From assembly GCF_001476895.1 (NCBI RefSeq), contig NZ_LDTB01000025.1, positions 1-64,000 on the forward strand: a DNA stretch of 64,000 nucleotides. The letters run 5' to 3'. The DNA is from Sphingomonas endophytica. Its GTDB lineage: Bacteria > Pseudomonadota > Alphaproteobacteria > Sphingomonadales > Sphingomonadaceae. Below are positions 43,136 through 52,460 of this stretch, piece by piece. The notes under the pieces are model-generated. The model searched no databases. It worked only from the letters and a program-made list of their open reading frames with translations, and was not told the DNA's origin. The translations under genes and the position numbers were made by a program. Each line of letters starts with the position of its first letter. Position 1 is the first letter of the stretch.

Positions 43136-44316
43136 AGGCCGAGGCCATCAAAGCGCTCGACCGTCGCTATCTCGCCGATGCCGGCGAGGCTGCTGCATTC
43201 TGCGAGACGTGCGGCCAGCCGATCGCGCAGGCCAGCGCGTACCTGTTGACCGACGCGATCGCAGACTATCGCCTTGAATGGGGCGATAAGCGCGCCTCGG
43301 CCGACACGATCAAGACGCGCTTGCTACACGTCGTCGACTTCCTCGACGCGCAGGAGGCGGCTGGAGGTGCGTTCGGAATCACGACGAATTGCGCGACAGC
43401 ATCGTCGTCAGCCTTCGTCACGGCCTTCCGCGCCTGGTCCCGGCTGGAGCCGGTGCGCTGGCGCAACGGCAAGAACGTCGTGACGATCGAGAGGCCGCGC
43501 TCGCCCGCATCGACCGAGGCGTCCGTCGCCCAGTTGATAGCCGCGCTCAACCACGCGGCGAATGCGGAGCCACCCCGCTCGGACAAGCGTCCGGCATATC
43601 GCCCCCTCCCGGCGGGGCAGGTCCAACGCACTCGCCGAACCCGCGTCGGCGTCGAGGAACTGGCGAAGATGCTTCGCTATGCGGCCGAACCCGGAAAGCG
43701 CCGTGGGTCGCTGCACCGCTTCCTCATCGGGTCGATCAGTACGATCGCGCGGCCGGGGGCGGTCTGCGACATCTCGGTCGCGCCCGATCGCCAGCAATGG
43801 GCGCCGGGTTCGGAAACGATCGATCTGAACCCTCACGGGCGGACGCAGAACAAGAAGCGGCGCCCGGTCCTCCCCGTGCTGCCGATCCTCGCCGAGTGGC
43901 TTCAGGCTGAACTGGACGAGTACCTGATGCTGCCGCCGGAGAGGCGCGCGGGACGCGGATACCTCGTCAACTATTACGGGCGCGCGGTGAAGGACGTCGA
44001 TTCGGCGTGGGCGGCGATGCTGACCGAGCTGAAGATGCCGACCGGCCGCGAATGGCGACCGTATCTCCTGCGACACAGCCTCGCGACGCTGGCCCGCAAT
44101 CGCGGCGCGACGCGCTGGGATCTGGAAGGCTTCATGGGGCACCGCGCCCCAAGCCAGACCGAAACCTACGCGATCGGCGAATTTCCTACGGTGGTGGCGG
44201 CTTTGACCGGCATCATCGCCGAGCTTCATCGACTGGCTCCGGGCACCCTGCACCGGACTGACACCGGAGCCAGTCGATCGCTCCCGCATGTGAGGGAGGT
44301 CCAAATGCCCGGATAA
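42979..44316 (+). CDS. int: phage tyrosine integrase
   Basis: 445 aa, GTG start 9 nt after GGAG. The N-terminal part (PIYRRGKYWLDWDRKRDGTL) is characteristic of sphingomonad phage integrases; a CETCGQPI knuckle follows. Catalytic part: ARPGAV (Arg), RPYLLRHSLATLARNRG, GHRAPSQTETYA (nucleophile Tyr). It ends 11 bp before attR, as expected for the enzyme that made the 47-bp duplication. Confidence 0.93.
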   Translation: MSGHATPIYRRGKYWLDWDRKRDGTLRSPCLTIFWYDPDSRRIRSASTRSAIEAEAIKALDRRYLADAGEAAAFCETCGQPIAQASAYLLTDAIADYRLEWGDKRASADTIKTRLLHVVDFLDAQEAAGGAFGITTNCATASSSAFVTAFRAWSRLEPVRWRNGKNVVTIERPRSPASTEASVAQLIAALNHAANAEPPRSDKRPAYRPLPAGQVQRTRRTRVGVEELAKMLRYAAEPGKRRGSLHRFLIGSISTIARPGAVCDISVAPDRQQWAPGSETIDLNPHGRTQNKKRRPVLPVLPILAEWLQAELDEYLMLPPERRAGRGYLVNYYGRAVKDVDSAWAAMLTELKMPTGREWRPYLLRHSLATLARNRGATRWDLEGFMGHRAPSQTETYAIGEFPTVVAALTGIIAELHRLAPGTLHRTDTGASRSLPHVREVQMPG

Positions 44317-44327
44317 AATAGCTATTC

Positions 44328-44374
44328 GGTGGTGCCGCTTACAGGACTCGAACCTGTGACCCCCGCATTACGAA
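44328..44374. repeat. prophage attachment site attR (within tRNA-Thr)
   Basis: 47 bp identical to 3555-3601. It spans tRNA nucleotides 32-76 plus two downstream bases, so the crossover lies between the anticodon loop and the 3' end and the tRNA gene stays whole after integration. Confidence 0.93.
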
Positions 44375-44405
44375 TGCGATGCTCTACCAGCTGAGCTAAA
44401 GCGGC
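44330..44405 (-). tRNA. tRNA-Thr (anticodon CGU)
   Basis: 76 nt with encoded CCA. Acceptor stem GCCGCTT / AAGCGGC, D-arm AGCTCAGCTGGTAGAGC, anticodon arm with loop TTCGTAA (anticodon CGT at 34-36), T-arm ACAGGTTCGAGTCCTGT. All stems pair, with one G-U in the anticodon stem. It is the integration target of the prophage, which now supplies its 3' half. Confidence 0.96.
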
Positions 44406-44557
44406 CAACGTCGCGTCCATCGGACGCGTCGTGGAGGCGGCGCTTAGCAGGGGTTCGGATGGATGACAAGCGCCTTGCGGTTTTACCGGGCGTTTACCAT
44501 CCACCGTGCACAAGAGGTCCGCGACTCCGGCCGAATGACAGGCCGCTCGCCGGGACG

Positions 44558-45802
44558 ATGAGCATGGACAGCGCGCACGGCTACGACGATCTTCGTGAGG
44601 ACCGCGATCCGACCGCTGGCGGCGTGGGCGAATGCCAGACGCCGATCGACCAGGACGAGCGCCGGATGCACGTCCGCGCCTACAACCATTGGGTGTCGCT
44701 GCTGCGCGGCCGCGCCTATCCCGCGATCGAGGATCTCGAGCCCGAGAGTATCGCCGATTTCGGGCCGCACAGCGTGCTGCTGGACTTCTCGGCCGGGGTC
44801 GAGGATCCCGCGATCCAGTTCATCGGCCGCGCGCTGCGCGACGAATGCGGGATGGACCAGTCGGTCGTGCGCATCGCCGACGTGCCGTCGCGCTCGCTGC
44901 TGTCGCGGCTGACCGATCATTATCACCAGATCATCGCCGGGCGCTCGCCGATCGGGTTCGAGGCGGAGTTCGTCGGCACGCGCGGTCACGCGACGCTGTA
45001 CCGCGGCATCCTGATGCCGTTCTCCTCCGATTCGCAGACGATCGACTTCATCTACGGCGTCATCAACTGGAAGGAGCTCGCGGCGGTCGACCACCAGGCG
45101 GCACTGGACGCGGAATTGTCCGCCGCCCTGCGCGGGCCGCGCCACGATCCGGTCCCCGGCGCGGTCTGGGCCGACGGGCCCGGTGCGGCGGCGCGCGAAG
45201 CGGACGATGAGGACGGCCCGGCGCCGACCACGCTCGACGATCGCCTCGCCGCCGCGCGGGACAGCGCCGCCGCCGCGCGCGCGGCGCATCTCCGCAGCCA
45301 CGCCGCGCTGTACCGCGCCCTGGGACGCGCGCATGACGTGGCGCTCGCCGCGATCCGCGATCCGGACCGGTTGGCGACGCTGCTGGCCGAAGCCGGGATC
45401 GTCGCCCAGGCGCGCGCACCGATGACCGCGATCGCCAAGCTGGTCTTCGGCACCGACCACGACAAGACTCGCCTGACCGAGGTGGCGACGGTGCTCGCCT
45501 GGGCGCAGCGCCACGGGATCGGCGACGGCGCGCTGTCGCACGCGCTGGAGCGGGTCGAAGGCGGTATCAAGGGCCTGGTCGCGGAGGAACGCGCCCTGCG
45601 GCGCCCCGATCCCGTACCGGAAGCCGGCCCGCGTCCGCTGGCGGAGCGCGCGCCGCTGGCGGAGATCGCGCTGGACAGCGGCCTTGATGAAGGCGCTCCC
45701 GTCGTGCTGCTCGGCCGCGCCACCGCCAGCGGTATCGTCGTGGTCGGCACGATCGGCGACGATGCGAAGCTGACGCAGCAGGTGCTCAGGCGCCTGTCGT
45801 GA
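44558..45802 (+). CDS. PAS-domain protein (PAS_5 type)
   Basis: 414 aa from ATG 44558. Residues 30-165 match the PAS_5 pattern (YNHWVSLLRGRAYPAIEDLE, VRIADVPSRSLLSRLTDHYH, then EFVGTRGHATLYRGILMPFS). The rest is helical and Ala-rich, with no kinase or output domain. Sphingomonads carry such proteins next to gdh. Function unknown; a sensory role is inferred. Confidence 0.75.
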   Translation: MSMDSAHGYDDLREDRDPTAGGVGECQTPIDQDERRMHVRAYNHWVSLLRGRAYPAIEDLEPESIADFGPHSVLLDFSAGVEDPAIQFIGRALRDECGMDQSVVRIADVPSRSLLSRLTDHYHQIIAGRSPIGFEAEFVGTRGHATLYRGILMPFSSDSQTIDFIYGVINWKELAAVDHQAALDAELSAALRGPRHDPVPGAVWADGPGAAAREADDEDGPAPTTLDDRLAAARDSAAAARAAHLRSHAALYRALGRAHDVALAAIRDPDRLATLLAEAGIVAQARAPMTAIAKLVFGTDHDKTRLTEVATVLAWAQRHGIGDGALSHALERVEGGIKGLVAEERALRRPDPVPEAGPRPLAERAPLAEIALDSGLDEGAPVVLLGRATASGIVVVGTIGDDAKLTQQVLRRLS

Positions 45803-45866
45803 CCCGATCCATGATGCAGTGCGGCAAGCCTTGAGCTGGGCGGCAGAGGGGCGCATAGCGGCAGAC

Positions 45867-48800
45867 ATGCCGAAAAAGTCTCTCCAGATACTGTCTGCGG
45901 CGCTGGCGGCGCGGCTCACCTATCGTGCCCTTCCGGGCGAGCTTGCCGGGTTCGGCGAGGAGAAGCAGGCGGAGGCCGCGGCCTTCCTCGCGCAGACGGC
46001 GGCGACCCGCGCCGCGGGGACGCCGATCCTCGCGCTGGAACAGCTGCCCGGCGACGGCGCGCGGCGGCGGATGCGGCTGGCGATCGTCAACGACGACATG
46101 CCGTTCCTGGTCGATTCGGTCGCGGCCGCGATCGGCGACCGCGACATCGCGGTCGATCGCGTCATCCACCCCGTCATCCGCGTCTCGCGCGATGCCGACG
46201 GCGAACTCACCGATATCGAGGCCGAGGACGGCCGCCCCGAATCGATGATCTATATTGAGCTGGAGCGCGTCGACGCGCGCGACCGCCGGGCGCTGACCGA
46301 CGAGATCGAGCGGCTGCTCGCCGACGTGCGTGTCGCGGTGCGCGACTGGCGCGCGATGCAGGGCACGCTCGCGGCGGACGCGGGCGTCATCGACGACGTG
46401 GGCGGCGATCCGGAGGGCGCGGCGCTGCTGCGCTGGTTCCTCGACCGCCACTTCACGCTCCTGGGGCATGAGCGCTGGCACGCCGACGGGCACAAGGATG
46501 CCGCCGCGCCGCTCGGCATCGTCGCCAACGACCATGAGGTGCCGATCCTCGCCGACCGTTCGCGGCGGCTGGCGATGGACTATTTCACCGCCGGCAATTC
46601 CGCGCCGCTGCTGCTCAAGTCCAGCCTGATCTCACCGGTCCACCGCCGTGTGCCGCTCGACCTGCTGGTCGTGCCGATCCACACCGGCGGGCGCGTCACC
46701 GGCCTGTCGATCCACGCCGGGCTCTGGACCTCCGCCGCGCTCAACGCCCCCCCGCGCAGCGTGCCGGTCCTGCGGCAGCGGCTGGCGGCCAGCGAGGCGA
46801 AGTTCGGCTTCGACCCCGCCGGCCACACCGGCAAGGCGCTGACCCACGCCATCGCCACGCTGCCGCACGACCTGATGATCGCGGTCAGCGCGGCGTCGAT
46901 GGAGGAACTGGCGCTCACCGCGATGAGCCTGGCGGACCGTCCGCGACCGAAGCTGGTGCTGACCCCCTCCCCGCTCGGCCGGCACCTGTACGCCTTCGTC
47001 TGGCTCCCGCGTGACGAGATGACGACCGCGCGCCGCGTCGCGATCGGCGAGATGCTGGCGGAGGCCGCCAACGGTCAGGTGCTCAACTGGTCGACCAGTG
47101 TCGAGGACGGGCGTGTCGCGCTGCTCCGCTACACGATCGACCTGCGCGGCGCGGGCGTGCTGCCCGATGCGATGATGCTCGACGCGCAGCTCGAAAAGAT
47201 GGTGCGCGGCTGGGCGCCGTCGATCGAGGCCGCGCTGGCGGATGAGGTCGGCCCGGCGCGCGCCGCGCGCCTCGCGCTGCGCCACGCCTCGGCCTTCCCG
47301 GCGCGCTACCGCACCGGCGCGACCGCCGAGGAGGCCGCGCGCGACATCGTGTCGATCGCCAATCTGATCGACGATGCCGATCGCGAGGTCCGCTTCACGG
47401 CCGGCGGCGACGGGATGCTCCACCTGAAGGTCTATCGTCAGGGCGGGCCGCTGGCGCTGTCCGACGCGGTCCCGGCGCTGGAGCATTTCGGCTTCCGCGT
47501 GATCGAGGAGATGCCGACCGCGCTGACCGACGAGGAACGCAGCTCGATCCACGATTTCACGCTGGAGACGAAGGCCGACATCCCCGCCGTCCTCGCCAGC
47601 GCCGAGACGCTGCAGGAAGCACTGGCGCAGGTGCTGGAGGGCGGCGCCGAGGATGACGGCTTCAACCGGCTGATGCTGGAGGCCGGGCTGTCGCCCTCCG
47701 ACGTCGTGCTGTTCCGCGCCTGGTATCGTTACTTGCGACAGGCGGGGATGAGCTATGGCCCCGCCAACGTCGTCGACACGCTGACCCGCGTCCGGCCAGT
47801 GACCAAGGCGCTGGTCGACCGCTTCACCGCCGTGCACGATCCGAAGGCGACGATCGACGCCGCTGAAGCGCAGCAGGTGATCGACGCCGGGCTCGACGCC
47901 GTGACCGGCATCGACGACGACCGCATCCTGCGCGCCTTCCGCGCGGTGATCGACGCGACGCTGCGCACCAACGCCTTCACCGAGGCGGCGAAGGAAGCGC
48001 TCGCCTTCAAGCTCGACAGCGCGAAGATCCCCGGCCTCCCCGCCCCGCTGCCGTGGCGCGAGGTCTGGGTCTATTCCCCCCGCGTCGAGGGCATCCATCT
48101 GCGCGCCGGTCCGGTGGCGCGTGGCGGCCTGCGCTGGTCCGACCGCCGCGACGATTTCCGCACCGAGATCCTCGGGCTGATGAAGGCGCAGCGCGTCAAG
48201 AACGCGGTCATCGTACCCACCGGCGCGAAGGGCGGCTTCTACGCCAAGCAACTCCCCGCCCCCTCCAACCGCGACGCGTGGCTGGCGGAGGGGACCGAGG
48301 CCTATCGCATCTTCATCCGCACGCTCCTGTCGATCACCGACAATATCGAGGGCGGCAAGGTCGTCCATCCGGCGGGCGTGACGATCCTCGACGGCGAGGA
48401 CCCCTATTTCGTCGTCGCCGCCGACAAGGGCACCGCAACCTTCAGCGACGTCGCCAACAGGATCGCGCTCGACCGCGATTTCTGGCTGGGCGACGCCTTC
48501 GCCAGCGGCGGGTCGCAAGGGTACGACCACAAGGCGATGGGCATCACCGCCAAGGGCGCGTGGGTCTCGGTCCAGCGCCACTTCGCCGAGCGTGGGCTCG
48601 ACGTGCAGAGCGAGCCGATCCGCGTCGTCGGCTGCGGCGACATGTCGGGCGACGTGTTCGGCAACGGGATGCTGCTATCGAAGGCGATCAAGCTGGTCGC
48701 CGCCTTCGACCACCGCCACATCTTCCTCGATCCCGATCCCGATCCGGCGAAAAGCTGGGACGAGCGCGCGCGCATGTTCGCGCTGCCGCGCTCCAGCTGG

Positions 48801-50495
48801 GCCGATTACGACACCGCGCTGATCTCGGCGGGTGGCGGCGTGTTCGCGCGCGACATGAAATCGATTCCGCTCAGCCCGCAGGTGCAGGCCGCGCTCGGCA
48901 TCGCCGCCGACCGGATGGAGCCGACCGCGCTGATCTCGGCGATCCTGAAGAGCCCCGCCGACCTGATCTGGTTCGGCGGTATCGGCACCTATGTGAAGGC
49001 GGCGGCGGAAAACAACGCCACCGTCGGCGATCCCGCCAACGACCGCCTGCGCGTCGATGCCGAGGAATTGCGCGCGATCGCGATCGGCGAAGGCGCGAAC
49101 CTGGGCGTCACGCAGGCGGCGCGCATCGCCTTCGCCGCGCGCGGTGGCCGCATCAACACCGACTTCATCGACAATTCGGCGGGCGTCGACTGCTCGGACA
49201 ACGAGGTCAATATCAAGATCGCGCTCAACCGCGAGATGATCGAGGGCCGCCTGTCGTTCGAGGATCGCAACACGCTGCTCGGCAGTATGACCGACGACGT
49301 CGCGCAGCTGGTGCTGGAGGACAACCGCCTCCAGACGCTCGGCCTGTCGATCGCCGAGGGCGGCGGTGCGCAGGCGCTGCCCAGCTATGTCCGGCTGATC
49401 GAGGTGTTCGAGGAAGCGGGACGGCTCGACCGGCAGGTCGAGGGGCTGGCGAACAACACCGACCTGCTGCGGCGCGGCGGCGAAGGGCGCGGGCTGACCC
49501 GGCCCGAACTCGCGGTGCTGCTGGCGACCGCGAAGCTGTCGTTGCAGGACGCGATCGAACAGTCGCCGCTCGGCGACGACGACGCGATGCTTCCCGACCT
49601 CCACGCCGCCTTCCCGACGGCGATGCGGGAGCGGTTCGCCGCCGCGATCGACGCGCACCGGCTGCGGGGCGAGATCATCGCCACCAAGCTCGCCAACCGC
49701 ATCATCAACCGCATCGGCATCCTCCATCCCTTCGAGCTGGCCGAGGAGGAAGGCGCCACGCTGGCCGACATCGCCGCGATGTTCGTCGTGGCGGAGCGGC
49801 AGTTCGACCTCGCGACCCTGTGGCGCGATATCGAGACGACCGCGATGCCCGAAAGCGGTCGTCTGGCGCTGTTCGACGAGGTCGCGGTCGCGGTCCGCTC
49901 GCAGATCGCCGACCTGCTGCGCGCCACTGCGCCCGGCACGATGCCGTCGGCGGTCCTCGCGCGGCTGTCGGGCGGGATCGGTCGCTTGAGCGATGCCACC
50001 GCCGAACTGCTGCTCGACGAGGCGCGCGCGCATTCGTCGCGCATTGCCGACACGCTGGAGGCGGCCGGCGCGCCGCACGACCTGGCGATCCGCGTCGTGC
50101 GGCTGTTCGAGATGGACGGCGCGGTCGGTCTCGCCGATCTCGGCGAGCGCTCGGGCGTGGACGAGACGCAGCTGGCGCGCGCCTTCACCCGACTGGGCGA
50201 AGGGCTCGGCCTCGACTGGGCGCAGGGGACCGCGACGCGCATCAACCCCAGCGATCCGTGGGAACGCCTGCTGATCGCAGGGCTGGCGCGCGACTTCCAG
50301 CAGTTGCGGCTCGACTTCCTCGGGCGCGGTGGCGCGGGCGATCCGGTTGCGCTGGTCGACGACTGGCTGGCCCGCAATGCCGCGCGCGTCGGCCAGTTCC
50401 GCGCCGTGATCGACCGCGCCCGCAACGCCCAGACGCCCAACGCGGCGATGCTGGCGCAGATCGCGGGTCAGGCGCGCGTACTGCTCGGTCGATAA
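45867..50495 (+). CDS. gdhB: NAD-specific glutamate dehydrogenase, large type
   Basis: 1542 aa from ATG 45867 (a GTG at 45819 would add 16 residues). The length and the central block (GGLRWSDRRDDFRTEILGLM, VPTGAKGGFY, then GCGDMSGDVFGNGML for the NAD site) define the 180-kDa GDH family. It converts glutamate to 2-oxoglutarate and feeds the TCA cycle, notably the 2-oxoglutarate dehydrogenase at the right end of the window. Large N-terminal domains (ACT-like) probably bind regulators. Two long antisense frames over it are shadows. Confidence 0.92.
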   Translation: MPKKSLQILSAALAARLTYRALPGELAGFGEEKQAEAAAFLAQTAATRAAGTPILALEQLPGDGARRRMRLAIVNDDMPFLVDSVAAAIGDRDIAVDRVIHPVIRVSRDADGELTDIEAEDGRPESMIYIELERVDARDRRALTDEIERLLADVRVAVRDWRAMQGTLAADAGVIDDVGGDPEGAALLRWFLDRHFTLLGHERWHADGHKDAAAPLGIVANDHEVPILADRSRRLAMDYFTAGNSAPLLLKSSLISPVHRRVPLDLLVVPIHTGGRVTGLSIHAGLWTSAALNAPPRSVPVLRQRLAASEAKFGFDPAGHTGKALTHAIATLPHDLMIAVSAASMEELALTAMSLADRPRPKLVLTPSPLGRHLYAFVWLPRDEMTTARRVAIGEMLAEAANGQVLNWSTSVEDGRVALLRYTIDLRGAGVLPDAMMLDAQLEKMVRGWAPSIEAALADEVGPARAARLALRHASAFPARYRTGATAEEAARDIVSIANLIDDADREVRFTAGGDGMLHLKVYRQGGPLALSDAVPALEHFGFRVIEEMPTALTDEERSSIHDFTLETKADIPAVLASAETLQEALAQVLEGGAEDDGFNRLMLEAGLSPSDVVLFRAWYRYLRQAGMSYGPANVVDTLTRVRPVTKALVDRFTAVHDPKATIDAAEAQQVIDAGLDAVTGIDDDRILRAFRAVIDATLRTNAFTEAAKEALAFKLDSAKIPGLPAPLPWREVWVYSPRVEGIHLRAGPVARGGLRWSDRRDDFRTEILGLMKAQRVKNAVIVPTGAKGGFYAKQLPAPSNRDAWLAEGTEAYRIFIRTLLSITDNIEGGKVVHPAGVTILDGEDPYFVVAADKGTATFSDVANRIALDRDFWLGDAFASGGSQGYDHKAMGITAKGAWVSVQRHFAERGLDVQSEPIRVVGCGDMSGDVFGNGMLLSKAIKLVAAFDHRHIFLDPDPDPAKSWDERARMFALPRSSWADYDTALISAGGGVFARDMKSIPLSPQVQAALGIAADRMEPTALISAILKSPADLIWFGGIGTYVKAAAENNATVGDPANDRLRVDAEELRAIAIGEGANLGVTQAARIAFAARGGRINTDFIDNSAGVDCSDNEVNIKIALNREMIEGRLSFEDRNTLLGSMTDDVAQLVLEDNRLQTLGLSIAEGGGAQALPSYVRLIEVFEEAGRLDRQVEGLANNTDLLRRGGEGRGLTRPELAVLLATAKLSLQDAIEQSPLGDDDAMLPDLHAAFPTAMRERFAAAIDAHRLRGEIIATKLANRIINRIGILHPFELAEEEGATLADIAAMFVVAERQFDLATLWRDIETTAMPESGRLALFDEVAVAVRSQIADLLRATAPGTMPSAVLARLSGGIGRLSDATAELLLDEARAHSSRIADTLEAAGAPHDLAIRVVRLFEMDGAVGLADLGERSGVDETQLARAFTRLGEGLGLDWAQGTATRINPSDPWERLLIAGLARDFQQLRLDFLGRGGAGDPVALVDDWLARNAARVGQFRAVIDRARNAQTPNAAMLAQIAGQARVLLGR

Positions 50496-50881
50496 GGCTG
50501 TCCTACACGCGCCCAATCCGTCATTGCTGTCCTTCGATCGTCACCCCGGACTTGTTCCGGGGTCCACCGCACCGCAAGAACAACGACTTAGGCGCTTGCG
50601 GTACGGTGGATGCCGGAACAGGTCCGGCATGACGGACCGACGTTCGCAAGGGTTTCGCCTACTCCGGGGGCGCATGACGCCGCTCTTTGACACCGCCGCC
50701 TGCCGCTCTCATCCGCCCGCCTCAACATTCGCGCGAAAACCCGCCAGCGTCTCAACATTCGCAACATTCGCGATAGCGTCGCTGATCTAAATCATTGAAA
50801 AACTGCCGTTTTTGTATCGGCGGCTCAACGACTTATCACACGCTCGTGCATTGCCTCCCCGTCCCCCAACGGAGAAGCACG
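50496..50881. other. intergenic region with palindromic and short direct repeats
   Basis: No gene. It holds an REP-like pair (50539-50636), three copies of CAACATTCGC at 50723, 50753 and 50762, and the leader of the Mn catalase gene with GGAGAAG at 50871-50877. The 88-codon frame at 50524 runs through the repeat and is not considered real. Confidence 0.6.
50539..50636. repeat. REP-like palindrome pair
   Basis: CCCCGGACTTGTTCCGGGG and, 50 bp on, GCCGGAACAGGTCCGGC, flanked by GTCA/TGAC. This inverted layout (GTCACCCCGG ... TCCGGCATGAC) is the common short repeat of sphingomonad intergenic regions. Confidence 0.75.
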
Positions 50882-51736
50882 ATGTATTATCACGACAGGC
50901 GTCTTCAGTATCCCGTGACCGTCGAGAAGCCCGATCCGGCCTTCGCACGGATGCTCCAGCAGGCGATCGGCGGGGTCGAGGGCGAGATCCGCGTCTGCAT
51001 GCAATATTTCTTCCAGGCCTGGGGAAATCGCGCGCCGACGCCCAAGTACCGCGACATGCTGCTCCACACCGCGACCGAGGAGATCGGCCATATCGAGATG
51101 CTGGCGACGGCGGTCGCGCTGAACCTCGAAACCGCCCCGGCGTCGTTGCAGGAGGAGGGCGCCGGCGACGGCATCGTCGGCGCGGTGATGGGCGGCGGCA
51201 ACGCCCGGCACGAGATCGAGGGGCTGATCCACAAGAACCTGCTGTCCGGCGGGCTGGCGGCGATGCCGATGGATTCGGACGGCGTGCCGTTCAACATGAG
51301 CCACATCTATGCCAGCGGGAACGTCGCCGCCGACATGTATTGCAACGTCGCGGCCGAAAGCACCGGCCGCGTGCTGGCGGTACGCCTCTTCAACGCCGCG
51401 CATGACGAGGGGATGAGGAAGATGCTCCACTATATGATCGCGCGCGACACGATGCACCAGCAGCAATGGCTGGCGGTGCTGGAGGAACTGGGTGGACCGT
51501 CGGCGAACCTGCCGATCCCCAATTCCTTCCCGCAGGAAATGGAGGATCAGGCGAACAACTATAATTTCTACGCCACCTCGGTCGACGGCACCTTCCCGGA
51601 AGGCCGCTGGACCGACGGGCCGACCGTCGACGGCCACGGCGAGTTCACCGTCTTCCAGAACAAGCCGCTCGGCGAGGAACCGATCCTCGGCCCGGCGCGA
51701 CCCGACAGCGGCGCGCAGGACCAGCAGATCGGCTGA
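50882..51736 (+). CDS. manganese catalase
   Basis: 284 aa from ATG 50882, after GGAGAAG. MYYHDRRLQYPVTVEK is the usual start. Metal ligands are seen in GVEGEIRVCMQYFFQAW (Glu35), TATEEIGHIEM (Glu67, His70), NVAAESTGRV and the RDTMHQQQW helix. It disproportionates hydrogen peroxide with a dimanganese centre. Convergent with the dioxygenase gene. Confidence 0.92.
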   Translation: MYYHDRRLQYPVTVEKPDPAFARMLQQAIGGVEGEIRVCMQYFFQAWGNRAPTPKYRDMLLHTATEEIGHIEMLATAVALNLETAPASLQEEGAGDGIVGAVMGGGNARHEIEGLIHKNLLSGGLAAMPMDSDGVPFNMSHIYASGNVAADMYCNVAAESTGRVLAVRLFNAAHDEGMRKMLHYMIARDTMHQQQWLAVLEELGGPSANLPIPNSFPQEMEDQANNYNFYATSVDGTFPEGRWTDGPTVDGHGEFTVFQNKPLGEEPILGPARPDSGAQDQQIG

Positions 51737-51758
51737 CGTTACGCCCGGGCGGGGGTGG

Positions 51759-52442
51759 CTACACCTCCGCCCAGCGGCGCAGCAGGTTGTGGTACACGCC
51801 GGTGAGTTTCACCGTCGCGGCGGCCCCCTGCCCCTGCACCGCCGCGACCGCCTGCACCCCTTGGTCCAGCTCGAACAGGATGCGCCGCGCGCCGTCGTCG
51901 CGGACCATCGACTGGATCCAGAAGAAGCTCGCCAGCCGCACCCCGCGCGTGACGGGCGTGACACGGTGCAGGCTGGAGGCGGGGTACAGGACCATGTGCC
52001 CGGCCGGCAGCTTGACGGTCTGCGTCCCGAACTGATCCTCGATCAGCAATTCGCCGCCATCATAGGCGGCCGGATCTTCGAGGAACAACGTCGCCGACAG
52101 ATCGCTGCGCAGCCGAAAGTCGCTGCCGCGCTTCATGCGAACCGCATTGTCGACGTGCAGCCCGAAATCCTGCCCGCCCTCATAACGGTTGAAGAGCGGC
52201 GGAAAGACCTTCGCGGGCAGCGCCGCCGCCACGAACAGCGGCGTGCGCCCCAGCGCGTCGAGGATCACGCCCCCCGCCGCCCGCGCCGCCGCGCCATCCT
52301 CCGGCAACTGCCGGTTACGCTTGGCGAGCGCCGCTTGGCGGCCGGAGGTCTCGTTGCCGTCAATCCACTCGGCGGCATCGAGGACGCGGCGAACCTCCGC
52401 CAGCGCGGCGGCATCGAGGACGTCGGGGATCGCGATCAGCAT
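51759..52442 (-). CDS. Fe(II)/2-oxoglutarate dioxygenase, PiuC/YbiX family
   Basis: 227 aa. [18 protein letters not shown] gives the HxD, and [17 protein letters not shown] gives the distal His and the 2-OG-binding Arg. Full length for PKHD-type hydroxylases. It follows the TonB receptor by 18 bp on the same strand, the standard piuA-piuC pairing linked to iron uptake. Confidence 0.9.
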   Translation of the reverse strand: MLIAIPDVLDAAALAEVRRVLDAAEWIDGNETSGRQAALAKRNRQLPEDGAAARAAGGVILDALGRTPLFVAAALPAKVFPPLFNRYEGGQDFGLHVDNAVRMKRGSDFRLRSDLSATLFLEDPAAYDGGELLIEDQFGTQTVKLPAGHMVLYPASSLHRVTPVTRGVRLASFFWIQSMVRDDGARRILFELDQGVQAVAAVQGQGAAATVKLTGVYHNLLRRWAEV

Positions 52443-52460
52443 GACCCGGTCCTACCCCCG

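Noticed and set aside
46632..50516. Two long minus-strand frames (649 and 613 codons) opposite glutamate dehydrogenase
   Set aside because: Shadow frames of a clearly coding gene; no motifs, unnatural composition.
50524..50790. 88-codon frame after glutamate dehydrogenase
   Set aside because: Runs through the REP-like repeat; no ribosome binding site or recognisable sequence.
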